36,652 nt of DNA from contig JAIVFH010000267.1 in NCBI GenBank assembly GCA_025765595.1, positions 1 to 36,652 on the forward strand, in the 5' to 3' direction. The position numbers and the translations under genes are program-made. This DNA comes from Obelidium mucronatum. Lineage: Eukaryota; Chytridiomycota; Chytridiomycetes; Chytridiales; Chytriomycetaceae. Numbering within the stretch: the stretch's first letter is position 1; each line of letters begins with the position of its first letter. Under the pieces are notes generated by a model that was not told where the DNA came from, did not search any database, and saw only the letters and a list, made by a program, of their open reading frames with translations. Positions 10,724 to 20,983 of the stretch are shown one piece after another.

Positions 10724-11822
10724 ATGTTGTTGGCGTGCATACCCCATCAACCGATACACGCCGATCGGATACTCGCATGCAAGCACGCGCGACACGCCGC
10801 CACTCTGCCTTTGTCTGCAGCGGCGCCCGTGGACGCAGATGGCGGCGATGAAGACGGAGACGACGGCTTTGACGAACAGCACCAAGAACAACCAGAGGAA
10901 GGCGCGCCCGCCAAGACGCCCCGGCGCAGCGGCGGAAAGGGCCCGGGGAAGGGCCGCGGCGTGTCGCAGGGCGGCGGCGGCGGCGGTGAGTCAGCGTATT
11001 CCTTTCTTGTTTCTTTGTTCGTGCTTACCGAACCGACACCGACACGCACACCGCCAGGCGCAAACAACGGCGATCAATACTCGGACGACGACGACGACGA
11101 TGGGGAGGATGACGAGGAAGACGAGGAGGAGGAAGAGGAGGACGAGGATGAGGAGGAAGATGCCGACGACGACGAGGAAGGCAGGAGCAAGTACGGCGCC
11201 GGGCGGGGGAAGGGCAAGGGGAAGGGCACACGGCCGGGGGGCAAAGGCAAAGGAAAAGGAAAAGGAAAGGGAAAGGGATTTGCACGCATCCCGGAGGGCT
11301 CACCAGGTGGGGACGACGATGATGAGGGGGATGAAGAGGATGAACGGGGCGCTGCGGATTTCGAGGAGTATGATGAAGACGACTATGAAGACGATAGCGA
11401 GCACGTGGCTGGCAAATATCTTGCCGCAAAGTCACGGTCACGAGGTACTTCACAGTAGCTGAAATTTACCAACCAGTAATCTGACACAAGAAACTTTTGC
11501 GACTATTTAGATGTTGGGGATAATTATGAGTCTGATGAGGAGGAATACGATGATGAGGATCCAGAAGAACTTCAACAATCACTCCCATTTGGAACGCAAA
11601 ACTCAAGCTATGGTATTTAATTTCAAAATTCTTTCGTGCTTCATGTCTTTGTCGTCTTAACAGGATTTCATTTGAAGGATCTGTTGATGACGAGGAGGTC
11701 GAGGACGACGAATTGTTGGAAAATCCTGAAAATGACAAACCAGACCCTACAAACAATAATATCTCTTCTGAATCGGCTGATCTGTTTTCAGTAGCAGGTG
11801 CGTTTATTTCTCCGACAAGGGG

Positions 11823-11906
<84 letters not shown>

Positions 11907-12231
11907 GTTGTAATCCCAGAAACCCTTTTTCTTTTTCAAAGACGACTTCAATGGATTCGGAAATGAATTCACCAGTACTGATACTGGCGACATGACCAAC
12001 TACTTTCAGCAGACCGACGACTCATTCAACCCAGAAGCCGCAGTTACTGCAGTCGATGATTTCACTGCAGGATTCAATGTCTCCAGCTTTTCTAATGATT
12101 TAAGCAACACGCAAATGCGGGGTGCCGGAAGTCTGACCGACTTGACAGACGACGCGTTTGTTGATTTAGATGCAGAGTTGGAATTAGAGGAACAGCAGCT
12201 GCAACCTGTTAAAAAGAAACAGAGAGTGTAA
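10724..12231 (+). CDS. Acidic and Gly-Lys-rich protein of unknown function
   Basis: Not recognised as a known family. Exons 10724-10985, 11058-11444, 11511-11612, 11678-11797 and 11942-12231 stay in phase and give 386 residues. Exon 2 has long Asp/Glu runs, then a GKGKGKG-type Gly-Lys stretch, then more acidic blocks. The last exon is less biased (DDFNGFGNEF, FQQTDDSFNPEAAVTAVDDF, LTDLTDDAFVDLDAELELEE) and ends PVKKKQRV, similar to a basic nuclear signal. Alternating acidic and Gly-Lys blocks suggest a nuclear or chromatin role, which is inference. The first intron (10986-11057) is 72 nt and in frame, so its retention would not break the protein. The start is uncertain: residues 1-30 do not resemble the rest, and TTTGTCTGCAG just upstream of the acidic part could be a splice acceptor from an earlier exon. 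Confidence 0.62.
11825..11905 (+). repeat. Uninterrupted 81-T homopolymer inside an intron
   Basis: Positions 11825-11905 are all T. They lie in the 144-nt fourth intron (11798-11941) of the acidic-protein gene, between donor GTGCGT and acceptor CAAAG. Without the run the intron would be about 63 nt, the size of its neighbours. Confidence 0.95.
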
Positions 12232-12288
12232 AAATTTGGGTGTTAAATAATTTATTGAAGTTCCGTCTATTCAATTGTCTTACTGAAA

Positions 12289-13632
12289 ATGCCTGACCCA
12301 TCCACTATCATATGGAACTCCTTCGCAATCACGCGTTTTTCATATAACAATGCCGAGATGCATGGAATATCAGCTTTGGACGCAGTCAATGCAACCCAAT
12401 TGCTGAACTTGGCAGGAATTCAAACGCGTCTGCAACATACCCAACTGCTGGCGAAAACCGCCAAGTGCAAGCTCCCGTTTACGTGGGGACCGCATGATGC
12501 CCGGATATTTGATGGTGTCTGGTGAGAGATATGTAGACATGCCTTCTTTGACAGCACTCATGATAGCTTGCAACAGGGTATCTGTTTCTGATGCCAGAGT
12601 ACTTGCATCTACTCTCAATCTCACTGATATCGCATGCGATTTTTTCGCCACTTTGAGCCAAGATTCTGATGATGACGAGGAGGCGGACCCGCCGTCAGTA
12701 TTGACAAAGAACCAACTTCTGAACCTGGATTCAGAAAACAACAACGACAACGGCGCTGGTCTCTTGAACGCTGTATTCGCCAAGCGAGAGCATGGATGTG
12801 AAGCCACAATCAAATCGGAAGAACCCATCGGTTTTGACGCTGACATGAAAATAGAATCACCTGACGAGCTTGACAGTAACAGCACAACCATTTCATTGAA
12901 TAATTCGAGTCAAAAATACAACCGAAAACGGTCATCAAAGGATCCGTGGGGAGAGTATATCCCACCTGTTTCAGAATACCGGCTGCGTACGAAGCCCAAT
13001 CCACTTTGGCATGTTGCTCCTACAAATGCCGAAATAATTAAACGAACCAAGAAGCCTGATATTCTTGTTTGCGGGGCATCCGGTGTTCCGGAACTGTATC
13101 GTGAGTCCTTTTGAATGTAACAAAACTGCATTCCTTACACGAATCCACATTCTTGAACAATACATCCCTATAATAATATACAGGAATTACTTTTGTTCGC
13201 GATCTTGTCGTCAATGCCGACACAAGGGATCCTTTTGAATTGTATGAGAGGCTCGCCGGCAGTGAGATCATTCCATTTTCGCTCCCAAAGGAATATGGAA
13301 TCGCCGATTGGAAGGAAAACAAGGTTTGTTTTTATAAATGTGGTGTCTTCCAATTAATCGCAAACGAATATAAATAGGATCAAATTGTTTTGGTCACGTC
13401 AGGTCGGCTGCAAGTAATATTTCATGAAACGCGTGTTTGTTTTCATGCCAAAGCAGGTCACTTATTTTTCTTGCCATCCGGTTTGTATTCCATTTGATCA
13501 CCATTTTTCCCCTTGTCTTCTAATTTGCAAATTGCTTCGTCAGGTGTTCGGTATACCCTCCAAAACATACATAACGGAGAAACGCGGTTTTTGTATGAGC
13601 AAGGATATCAAAAGAACAAATTTGACGAATGA
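12289..13632 (+). CDS. Cupin-ended protein, candidate divergent CENP-C/Mif2
   Basis: Five in-phase exons (12289-12521, 12577-13100, 13184-13323, 13378-13480, 13544-13632) encode 362 residues. The last 55 or so residues form a cupin-like strand pattern: IVLVTSGRLQVIF, then GHLFFLPSGVRYTLQNI, then ETRFLYEQGY. The Mif2/CENP-C C-terminal cupin has this layout (G-x-F-x-x-P-x-G-N/V-x-Y-x-x-x-N). Upstream, YRLRTKPNPLW resembles the nucleosome-binding CENP-C motif (basic residues, Pro, aromatic, Trp), but only weakly. The middle is acidic and low complexity. CENP-C would anchor the kinetochore on CENP-A nucleosomes. The 55-nt first intron (GTGAGA...CAACAG) is my choice because it joins FDGVW to VSVSDARVLAS in frame; a 40-nt alternative also keeps phase. 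The N-terminus has no recognised domain. Another cupin protein is possible. Confidence 0.5.
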
Positions 13633-13743
13633 GAGTTTTGGAAAAATAATGGCTCTAAAAAACACATGACTCATCATCCAAATCCTTGTATTCAACAAAC
13701 CGTGTTTTACAAACGTGACAAAAAATAATTAATAAAGAAAAGT

Positions 13744-16700
13744 CTAAGAAGTTTTCAAGAATACTGCGTGGAATTTCTCGCGCTCTGTATTTGACTTGAA
13801 TTCAAGTTTGATCCGGCAGCAGCCTTCACCACGGTCATTTGTGACTGCAAGCAGTAAGCAAGTTTCTGAAATGGGTTGAACTTGGATCAAATCAAGCCGT
13901 TCGAATCGTACAGCGAAAGCTGCTTCCGCATCGATAAACAACAACCATTCTCGGTTCTTGTGTTTCAAATGCGCCATACTTGCGATTTTCCATTTTTGAA
14001 AGTAGACATCTTTTTTCTTTTTAATCGAAACAAGTTGGATTCCCTATTATTTTTTTTTTTCGTTTGTTAAGGAAAAAAACAGTTTCCCAGAGAAGCAATT
14101 TACCAACGGTTTCAATAGTATTTCTGGGCTAATGAATTCTGCTTTGACAATAGCCTGTGGAGAAGCGAGACTATGCAGCGAGTTCAAAGAGCCCCCACTA
14201 GCAGGAGAAGGAAGAGTTCCAGCGCTTGCTGCTCTAGTAGTCTGATTTTTGCGGTTTGATGAAATCGAAATGTTCAGAAATTGCCTCCGAACTTCCATTT
14301 CCTTATATATAGAGTATGCTTTTGGTCCCATCACAATGATCAACGGGAACACTGCCAAAATCCATAACGCAGTCGCCTGAATTAGCACTGTCGATACTGT
14401 ATTTGATGAAGTAGCCGTCAATGTGAGGAGAACAGCCACTACTCCAACAGACGCAAAGAGACCAACAATCGCTGATGCAAACGATGATTCTTTGGTGATT
14501 GCTTCACTCCCACTCGTCATAATCGCCATCACAATTGCAGCACAGAGAATCGCTCCGTTATAGACAAGGATCAAACCATCCAACACGACAGTGCTGTTAT
14601 ACGGACAGTATAGAATATAACTGAAAGAGTGTGGATCAAACTCATTCATTTGAAAGTAATCCGATGCAACTGGCTTATGAACTGCAATTTTTGCCCACAA
14701 GACCCCAATCACAATCTCGCCTGCAATCAGAAGCCCCGAATAATAGAAAATGAACCTCCTTGCGCTGAATCCGCGGGCTATTTTTTCACTTCGAAGTACT
14801 AGGATATAGTTTAAACTCATTTTGACCAAAATGCCACCCAACAGACAGCAAGTGCCAATCAGAATCAGAATATGCCGGCTTTGGCATACTTGAATACTTG
14901 CGCTTCCGATATTAAGATAAATTGAACCAATGTAGAGCGCAGCGCCTGCTATAGTGATTCCCAGATATGTGGGTGAAGAGCGAATCACAGTCTTGTCCTT
15001 GATCTTGAGGATAAGAAAGGAAAGGCATACAATACAGACAAGCAATCCAGATACTACATAGAATATCAAAATAATTCCAGCCGTATTGGATGGCCCGGGC
15101 ACAAATTCTTTGATTTTGGTTGGAATTGGACCGTCTGGTGGTGGAGTCGTGGAGCCAAAAAATAGTGGCGGACGAGTACCGTTGCGATACTTGAAAATTT
15201 TCGCTTCTCGGTCCGTTTGACCAAACGCTTTCAATTCAAAGAAATTTCCTGTAAAGTACATGGCCTGTTGGGGGCTGGAGACGCGGATTTTAGCTTGAAA
15301 GGACCAAACTACCAATAGATCACTAACGAGCTCAAGTCCCCTTTATCAGTCAATTCAATTGGCCCTGCTGTTAAGCCATAGTATTCGAGATTCCTGAACA
15401 GCGAATGGTTCAACTGTGATTGATGTTTGCGATTTGAAAATTCATCCAAAGGAACGCCCGACTTCACTACCTAAATGGATTCATTAAACGATAAAAATAC
15501 AGCTATTTAGAATGGCGTTTTTTGACTATAGAAGCCTACTCTGTCAAAACCGTATAGCATCATCATCACACAATCAAAAGCCTTATAAACGCCTGTATCC
15601 AATGCAATATTTGGAGACGGTTCGAGATTATACGTTTTAATTGGCAAATCGAATTCGCTATTTACAAGGCCGTATAACGGGTTGCTTCCATCGGAATCTA
15701 TTTCAGTCATGAGAACAAATCCCTTCAAATACTTGAGAAAGTCTTGGGTAAACGCTACAAAGCCAGAGAGTTTAAGTAAATAATAAAATCCACGAGATTT
15801 TTAAAAAATGTATATGGGGCAGATACTAACGAGAATTTATGGGTTCCGAACTCGCAGCAGGATAATTTTTGCTGATCCAAACATACCCTGGACCAACCAA
15901 ACCACGCCGTCCTAAACCAACCAATAATTTCCCGACAAAATCAGGTACTCCAGAAACTATAATGTACTTGACATGATTCAATTTTAGCGTTGTGCTGGCT
16001 GTGTTGAGCATATTCTCATTCAATGATTGAGGAAGTGAGATTTTGGAGACAACTTTGACTCCGTTCAGACCAAGGGCATCGATAATATTCAACCCCACTG
16101 AAAAAGCATCCATTTAATTCCATGAGAGCAGAGATTCACGAGCGTATACTCACAAATGCGGCCAGCGTCATGATCTGATTGAAGAATAACTCCCACACGC
16201 GCCACATCCCACTCTTTCAAAAGCACTAAAAAATGCTTCCCAATATCATTCGACGGCATGGGCCGAAAAAAGTAAGGATAGTTGTTCTTGTCCGAGAATC
16301 GAGGAGACAAAACACTCGAAGAACAAAACGGAATTTGAGCAATCGACAACCCTTCTCCAGGATTACGGTTCGTGGTACTGGTCCCATATCCAACTACTCC
16401 AAGAACATCTTGATGCTTTTCAACTATATCGCTGACCATAATGGATCCTGCGAAACCTGCCGAACTAGTGATTCTTATGTCCTTGTCTGGAGAATAACCA
16501 CCACAGTCACTGAATCTCTTGATATTTACGCGAACTCCAGGAAGTATTGAGGAATCGTTGTTAATCATATCAACGGCAATTGACATGGCGAGGTCTTGAA
16601 AGAAGCTCATTACTCCAGCCATCGAACCTGACATATTCAAGTTGGAATGGTCCAAATTCAAGATTGAGTAGTTTGTTACAACCGAAGAGTCATATGATAG

Positions 16701-16856
16701 GCCGCTAAATACACAGAAGGTGTTGATGAAGCCAATCGTTATACTTTGCTCGCTTTGCTTTGGGGACGGTAAGGGGGTTAAAGAGGGTGTCATGGCCGCC
16801 TGCGCCCGATACACCAGCGCAAAGAGAGCGAGTAATTTTTTCAGTGATCGTGTCAT
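13744..16856 (-). CDS. Class C (GABA-B-like) G-protein-coupled receptor with venus-flytrap ectodomain
   Basis: Starts at ATG 16856 with a signal peptide (MTRSLKKLLALFALVYRAQA). Exons 16856-16154, 16097-15831, 15754-15540, 15470-15313, 15274-14104 and 14016-13744 give about 928 residues. The ectodomain is of the periplasmic-binding/ANF type: SITIGFINTF, AVDMINNDSSILPGVRV, ITSSAGFAGS, VVGYGTSTTN, FFRPMPSNDIGKHF and VWISKNYPA. Exon 5 has seven TM helices in family-3 style, with VIRSSPTYLGITIAGAAL after helix 1. The last exon (KWKIASMAHLKHKNREWLLF onward) looks like a PH-type fold. Chytrids are known for many such receptors; the ligand is unknown. The exon 4/5 join is uncertain: a 38-nt intron (15312-15275) keeps phase, but the bases around 15313-15290 also read as plausible protein in the exon 5 frame, so a frameshift error is possible. 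Confidence 0.85.
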
Positions 16857-16880
16857 TGGATTGCTGTGATTTTCTAGTAT

Positions 16881-18308
16881 TCAAGTTGGTCTTGCTTTCA
16901 ACAGACGCGACTCATTGTCTTTGAGCACAAAGAAGTTATTGTAAATCCATCTACTCTCAGATAGTTTATTTCGAGCTATAATCATCACAAAACTTTGTGC
17001 ATTTTGTATCATTTTCAAATAGAGCCGAGGAGGTGAGATATCAGCAGGGATATTATCATTTTGGCAACTCTTAAGAATTTCGCTGAGTTGCGCAGCAGGG
17101 GTGCTCTTTGGTTGGCAAAAAAAAAAAAAAAAAACTGACTCGCCTATCAACTTGTCCGTCTATCCTGTTGAATATTGCAAAAATATGAGTGTTTATTGCA
17201 GTTCAACCAAACAAACGGTTCAAAATCTCAGAAAATACAGAGTTTTGGTTTGGAAGCAAAGCATAGCTCAACGAGAAGTAAACTATGAGGCAGCCTTCGT
17301 ACAAAGAAAAGGATCCAGTCAACTGATCGCTGACCGAATTTGGAACGCTGTCGTACACGATTGGAACAAAACGCTTATTGTTCTGAGAGCAAATTTCTAG
17401 AGCCGTAGAAAAAATATTATCCTGTAAGGGACAATACATTAGACAGAGGTAAGGCATTCTTTACCTTTCAGGCGATGGACAATTTTCCCTTCTCGATAGA
17501 TTAGAAACCGATCCACCTTGTGAACTGCGACAAGAACACAATCAAAGCGATCCAATTCGGAACGCGCAATCTCAATTTCTTCAGGAAGACCAGCGATTCC
17601 AACCGTTTCTACTGAAACCTTGTACCGCGACGAGAGACTTGATGAGATTGTTTGTTCAATTTGTTGAGTTACAGAGAGTGACGGTCCGAAATCAGTGTCA
17701 TGGAGAAACAAGAGAGAAAGAGGTGGCTTGGGCAACGAAGCTGCTGGTGACAGAGGCAGAGAATCTTTGCCGCGAGTGTCCAGAATGATACTATGGGGCA
17801 CTTTTATAACATCAGCATTATGGTAATTAACATTAGAAAAACAAAGTACGAATTACCTTCAACATTCGATTGAGCACCAATCTTGGCTTTCCGCTTTCTA
17901 ATCATAACACAGGTAATTATGGCTCCAAGCAAGAGCACAATTGACGAGATTCCCACGCCAAGACCAATTGCTAAACGGTTGTCTGTCGGACGAGTTGTTG
18001 TGGGTGTAGCGCTGTCAATGTTTGCAGCCATCGCTGATGATAGCGAGGAAACAGTGGTAGTTGCAGCTCTTCCTGACAAAGAGACCACCTCAGAAGGGAC
18101 GATCGGTTTTTGTTTGCATTCCATCCCTGGAGCCATAGGAAAGCACGTCCCAATGTCGCACCTTACAACAAAACCTGCTGGTCTGCAAGCAACCACCTGC
18201 CCGCCATCAATGCAGGTTTGCTTTGCCGCGTCGTAGTTTGTGCCGCAAAGCTAGACAGAAGCGTCAGCTTGGAGAAAGAGCAGCGGATAGACTTACAAGT
18301 AGAGACAT
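16881..18308 (-). CDS. Single-pass receptor-like protein with TIR/SEFIR-like cytoplasmic region
   Basis: One consistent model: exons 18308-18297, 18250-17857, 17800-17465, 17396-17284 and 17105-16881, 359 residues. The outer part is Cys-rich (LCGTNYDAAKQTC, VVACRPAGFVVRCDIGTC) with a Ser/Thr stalk, then one TM helix (LAIGLGVGISSIVLLLGAIITCVM) and RKRK. The inner part alternates strands and helices as in STIR (TIR/SEFIR) domains: LSLLFLHD, VTQQIEQTISSSL, KVSVETV, IEIARSELDRF, CVLVAVHK, then IFSTALEICSQ and KRFVPIVYDSV. A further segment reads FVMIIARNKLSESRWIYNNF, again TIR-like. No classic SEFIR Trp is seen in box 1-2. The exon 3/4 junction is unsure: the best-looking donor at 17464 (GTAAAG) is out of phase with the acceptor before DNIFSTAL, so either those residues are skipped or a weaker donor is used. 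The four-residue first exon has no signal peptide, so an upstream exon may be missing. The gene ends 24 nt before the GPCR start. Confidence 0.5.
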
Positions 18309-19083
18309 CAATTTTGGAGGAAAAATATATAGAACCTTTTTTTGCCACCCAGGGCTCCCTAAATCTTTGTGAAGGGCTGGCCAGTCTCGACTTCTGCCGG
18401 TGTCACGCCGGAGTCAGTCAATTCAGCGCAGGTGTTTCACTTTGTTCTGTTAATCGTGACTGCATGTTCGCTCAACTGCTAGAAAGGTATTTTTCAAATA
18501 TTCCGACGCTGAATTTAGGAGTTATGTATGAAGACCAGTTTCATAAAATAGTAGAAGGGTAATTATGAATTCTCCATCGTATCGTATTTCGTTCTGCTTT
18601 TGGCTGGGTAATCGACAATCGCACTGCGAGTAACAAAGGCACAACAGTCCGCTTGTGCCTCGTGCTGAGCGTAAGCAGCGGTGGGGCCGTGTTGTCCTTT
18701 CCAAGTGGTCCCCTCCGTCCTGGTTAACCCCTCCCTCGCTGGCACTGCCGCGTCGATTTTTTTTTGTGGCTTTTGCAGAATTTTTTTGTAGTGTCTGTCT
18801 ATTCAATATTAATTCTTCCAATACTAAATAATATTACATATTTTTTCAGGGGGGAAACATTCACTTCAACCAAATTCTTCCATGGGAACGAGACATTGCA
18901 TTTGATCGCAACTCATGGTCCATCATTCAGATTGAAAAAGTTGTGTCGATTTACGAGTTGTTTGATGATGAATTGAAGGCGATGCTGCCAAGGAGCTGGT
19001 GCCATTCTAGACTAGATAAGATCGTTGTGTTGTAGTTCAAGTGTCTAAGAGTGTGCGTCTGATTAAAAAGAAAAAACGAAAAA
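18309..19083. other. Divergent intergenic region, including start of the duplicated lectin unit
   Basis: About 775 bp. From roughly 18863 on it matches 20779 onward (shared block 'catcattcagattgaaaaag' followed by 'gttgtgtcgatttacgagtt'), so the promoter of the lectin-SH3 gene was duplicated with it. The part at 18560-18780 is GC-richer with no gene that I can support. Confidence 0.6.
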
Positions 19084-20404
19084 ATGCTCATCGTGTTCAT
19101 CCTTCTTATCGCCGCGTGTGGTTGGGCACAAACCACGACGTACTGTGGAGGGTACGGTTTACCTAAGACATCGTCTTGTATTTATCCAGGCGATACTGTT
19201 TCTGCCTGCACTGCAATGGGAGTTGAGGGTGGAAAATACGAGCTCGCTATTGAGGTATTCCTCCTCGTTGCTGTTATTTCCTTCCTCTGAATGGTTTATC
19301 GACTCTACTTGGATGTAGAATGACGGAGAGCTTGTTCTCAGTAAGAGCGTAGACACGTATAAATGGAGGTCCAACACTAGCGGTCGGGTATCTTCCGATA
19401 CAAGGCTGCAATACAACACAAACGGAATAGTTCAAGTGATCTCCGGGGGTGAAGTAGTTTGGTCATTGCAAACTGCCGGCTCCAATGGCGCTTTTTGTGT
19501 GGACCCTAATAATGGCCAAGTGGCGCTGTACGTCCTCGAAAACGAAATAATTTGGGACTCGACCACAGAAATGTATGGCGCTGGCTATCCCAAATATCTA
19601 GGGCAAACAACAACTGTCAAGAGCTCTACTGCTACGTCTGCGGTTCTAGGAACCACACAACCAAGTCCTTCCCCGTCTCCTTCACCGTCTCCTTCTCCGG
19701 CTGCTATCTCAGAATTTAATACCCAAGCTCCACCAGAGGCTAGCGGGTTGGGTGTTGGCGCAATCGCGGGTATATGTGTTGGAGCTGTTGCTCTTGTTGC
19801 CTTTGCTGCATTCTTGCTTTCCCGTCGCCGAGCTCAGGAACCAAAACAGCCCAATGAAGAACTCCAGCCCCCCAGCGCCTTCCTTCAGACTGTACATGTA
19901 CAATCATCATCCAGCGGTGCACCCCCTTCATCACCTGAATCTATTGAGATGCCGGCGTTCCCCACTGCTCCGGAATATTTCCAGGCAAACGTCAGTTATT
20001 CCGCCCAATACGAAGGGGAGCTCACAGTAGAGTTGGGAGACCGTGTTGAAGTGATTCAAAAGAGGGAAAATGGGTGGTGCCGTGGACGCGTTGGAAATGG
20101 AGCGGTGGTTGGTTGGATCCATATTTCGAAATTGGATCTGGTCGGATAGGAAACAATTGCAACCCGAAAAAGAAGAAAGTAAATGATAATCATCTTTCTA
20201 TTGGGCAACCGCGGATATTCGAGGTTTTGCGAGATTTTTGAAGAAATAAAACAGTGCTTATGGGTGATTCTGCTATCCAACCAAATTTCTCCGCTTCCGT
20301 ATTTCCGCTCCCGCAAAAAAAAAAAAAAAAAAAAATTCAAATCGTTGCCTTTAAAGCAAGACCAAAGCTGCACTCTTGCATTTACACAAACAGGTTTATA
20401 TTAA
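18863..20404 (+). repeat. Tandem duplication, unit 1 (promoter, lectin-SH3 gene copy A, 3' flank)
   Basis: This segment matches 20779-22330 from about 220 bp before the ATG to the end of the shared motif 'acaaacaggtttatattaat'. Similarity is moderate in the 5' flank and ectodomain, and nearly complete over the TM/SH3 part and the first 200 bp of 3' flank. Boundaries are estimates by eye. Confidence 0.85.
19084..20149 (+). CDS. Bulb-type lectin / TM / SH3 receptor-like protein, copy A
   Basis: Exons 19084-19254 and 19319-20149 (intron 64 nt) encode 333 residues. Order: signal peptide (MLIVFILLIAACGWAQ), a bulb-lectin-type (B_lectin) ectodomain with the IENDGELVLSK strand and GRVSSDTRLQYNTNG repeat, a PSPSPSPSPS stalk, one TM helix (VGAIAGICVGAVALVAFAAFLL) with SRRRA stop-transfer, a Pro/Ser-rich linker, and a C-terminal SH3 domain (VSYSAQYEGELTVELGDRVEV, then NGWCRGRV and GWIHISKLDLV). 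A mannose-type lectin head on an SH3 tail would link surface sugar binding to cytoplasmic proline-rich partners; this is inferred. In this copy the mannose-binding consensus QxDxNxVxY reads ENDGELVLS, so the canonical site is damaged. Start chosen by match to copy B. Confidence 0.87.
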
Positions 20405-20983
20405 TTTATTCCTATTTCCCCATCATTCCAATGTATACCCACTTTACGTCGGAATTGATGCTGGGTAGGGGCTGAGATCGGATCCAGACGTCTCAGGGAA
20501 GAAGGTGGTAATTACCATTGAGTGTCTAATGTGGCTTGATTTAATCATTGCATTTGCAGCCGGAACGGATATATTCCACTTGAAATACGTACCAATCCCA
20601 CGGAGCGGTATTGGTATCTACACTAAATGGTCAGGGGCGGCTGGGAGAAGGTATGACACGAATCGAGGCGCTAATAATTTGGATTTCTTTGAAGAGCTCC
20701 ATTTTTTTGACTTCGTGCAAAAAGGACAAAAGCTTTGCTGCTGGCTTTGCGGGACTCTTTTTTTTCAAAAAAAAAAAATTCTCTCCAACCAAAGTCGCAT
20801 TTAATCACAACTCGTAATCCATCATTCAGATTGAAAAAGTTGTGTCGATTTACGAGTTGTTTGATGAAGAATTGAAGGCGATGCTGCCAAGGAGCTGGCG
20901 CCATTCTAGATAAGGTCGTTGCGTTGCAATATGAGAGTTGATGCGTCTAGAAATTGAGATTAAAAACAACAAAAAAGGAAAAA
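20150..20983 (+). other. Intergenic region between the two lectin-SH3 copies
   Basis: The first 250 bp is the 3' flank shared with copy B, including an A-run at about 20316-20335. Then come about 370 bp of unique DNA and, from about 20779, the duplicated promoter of copy B. No independent gene is supported. Confidence 0.65.

Noticed and set aside
11713..11995. Open frames with long poly-Phe or poly-Lys
   Set aside because: They only translate the T81 intron run; donor and acceptor around it join acidic exons in phase.
18110..18562. 150-codon plus-strand frame with several Cys
   Set aside because: Mostly antisense to the Cys-rich exon of the TIR/SEFIR-like receptor; the minus strand continues into a TM helix with good splice sites.
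20505..20817. Overlapping frames of 68-99 codons between lectin copies
   Set aside because: No signal peptide, domain or counterpart next to copy A; they cross the boundary of the duplicated unit and end in A/T runs.
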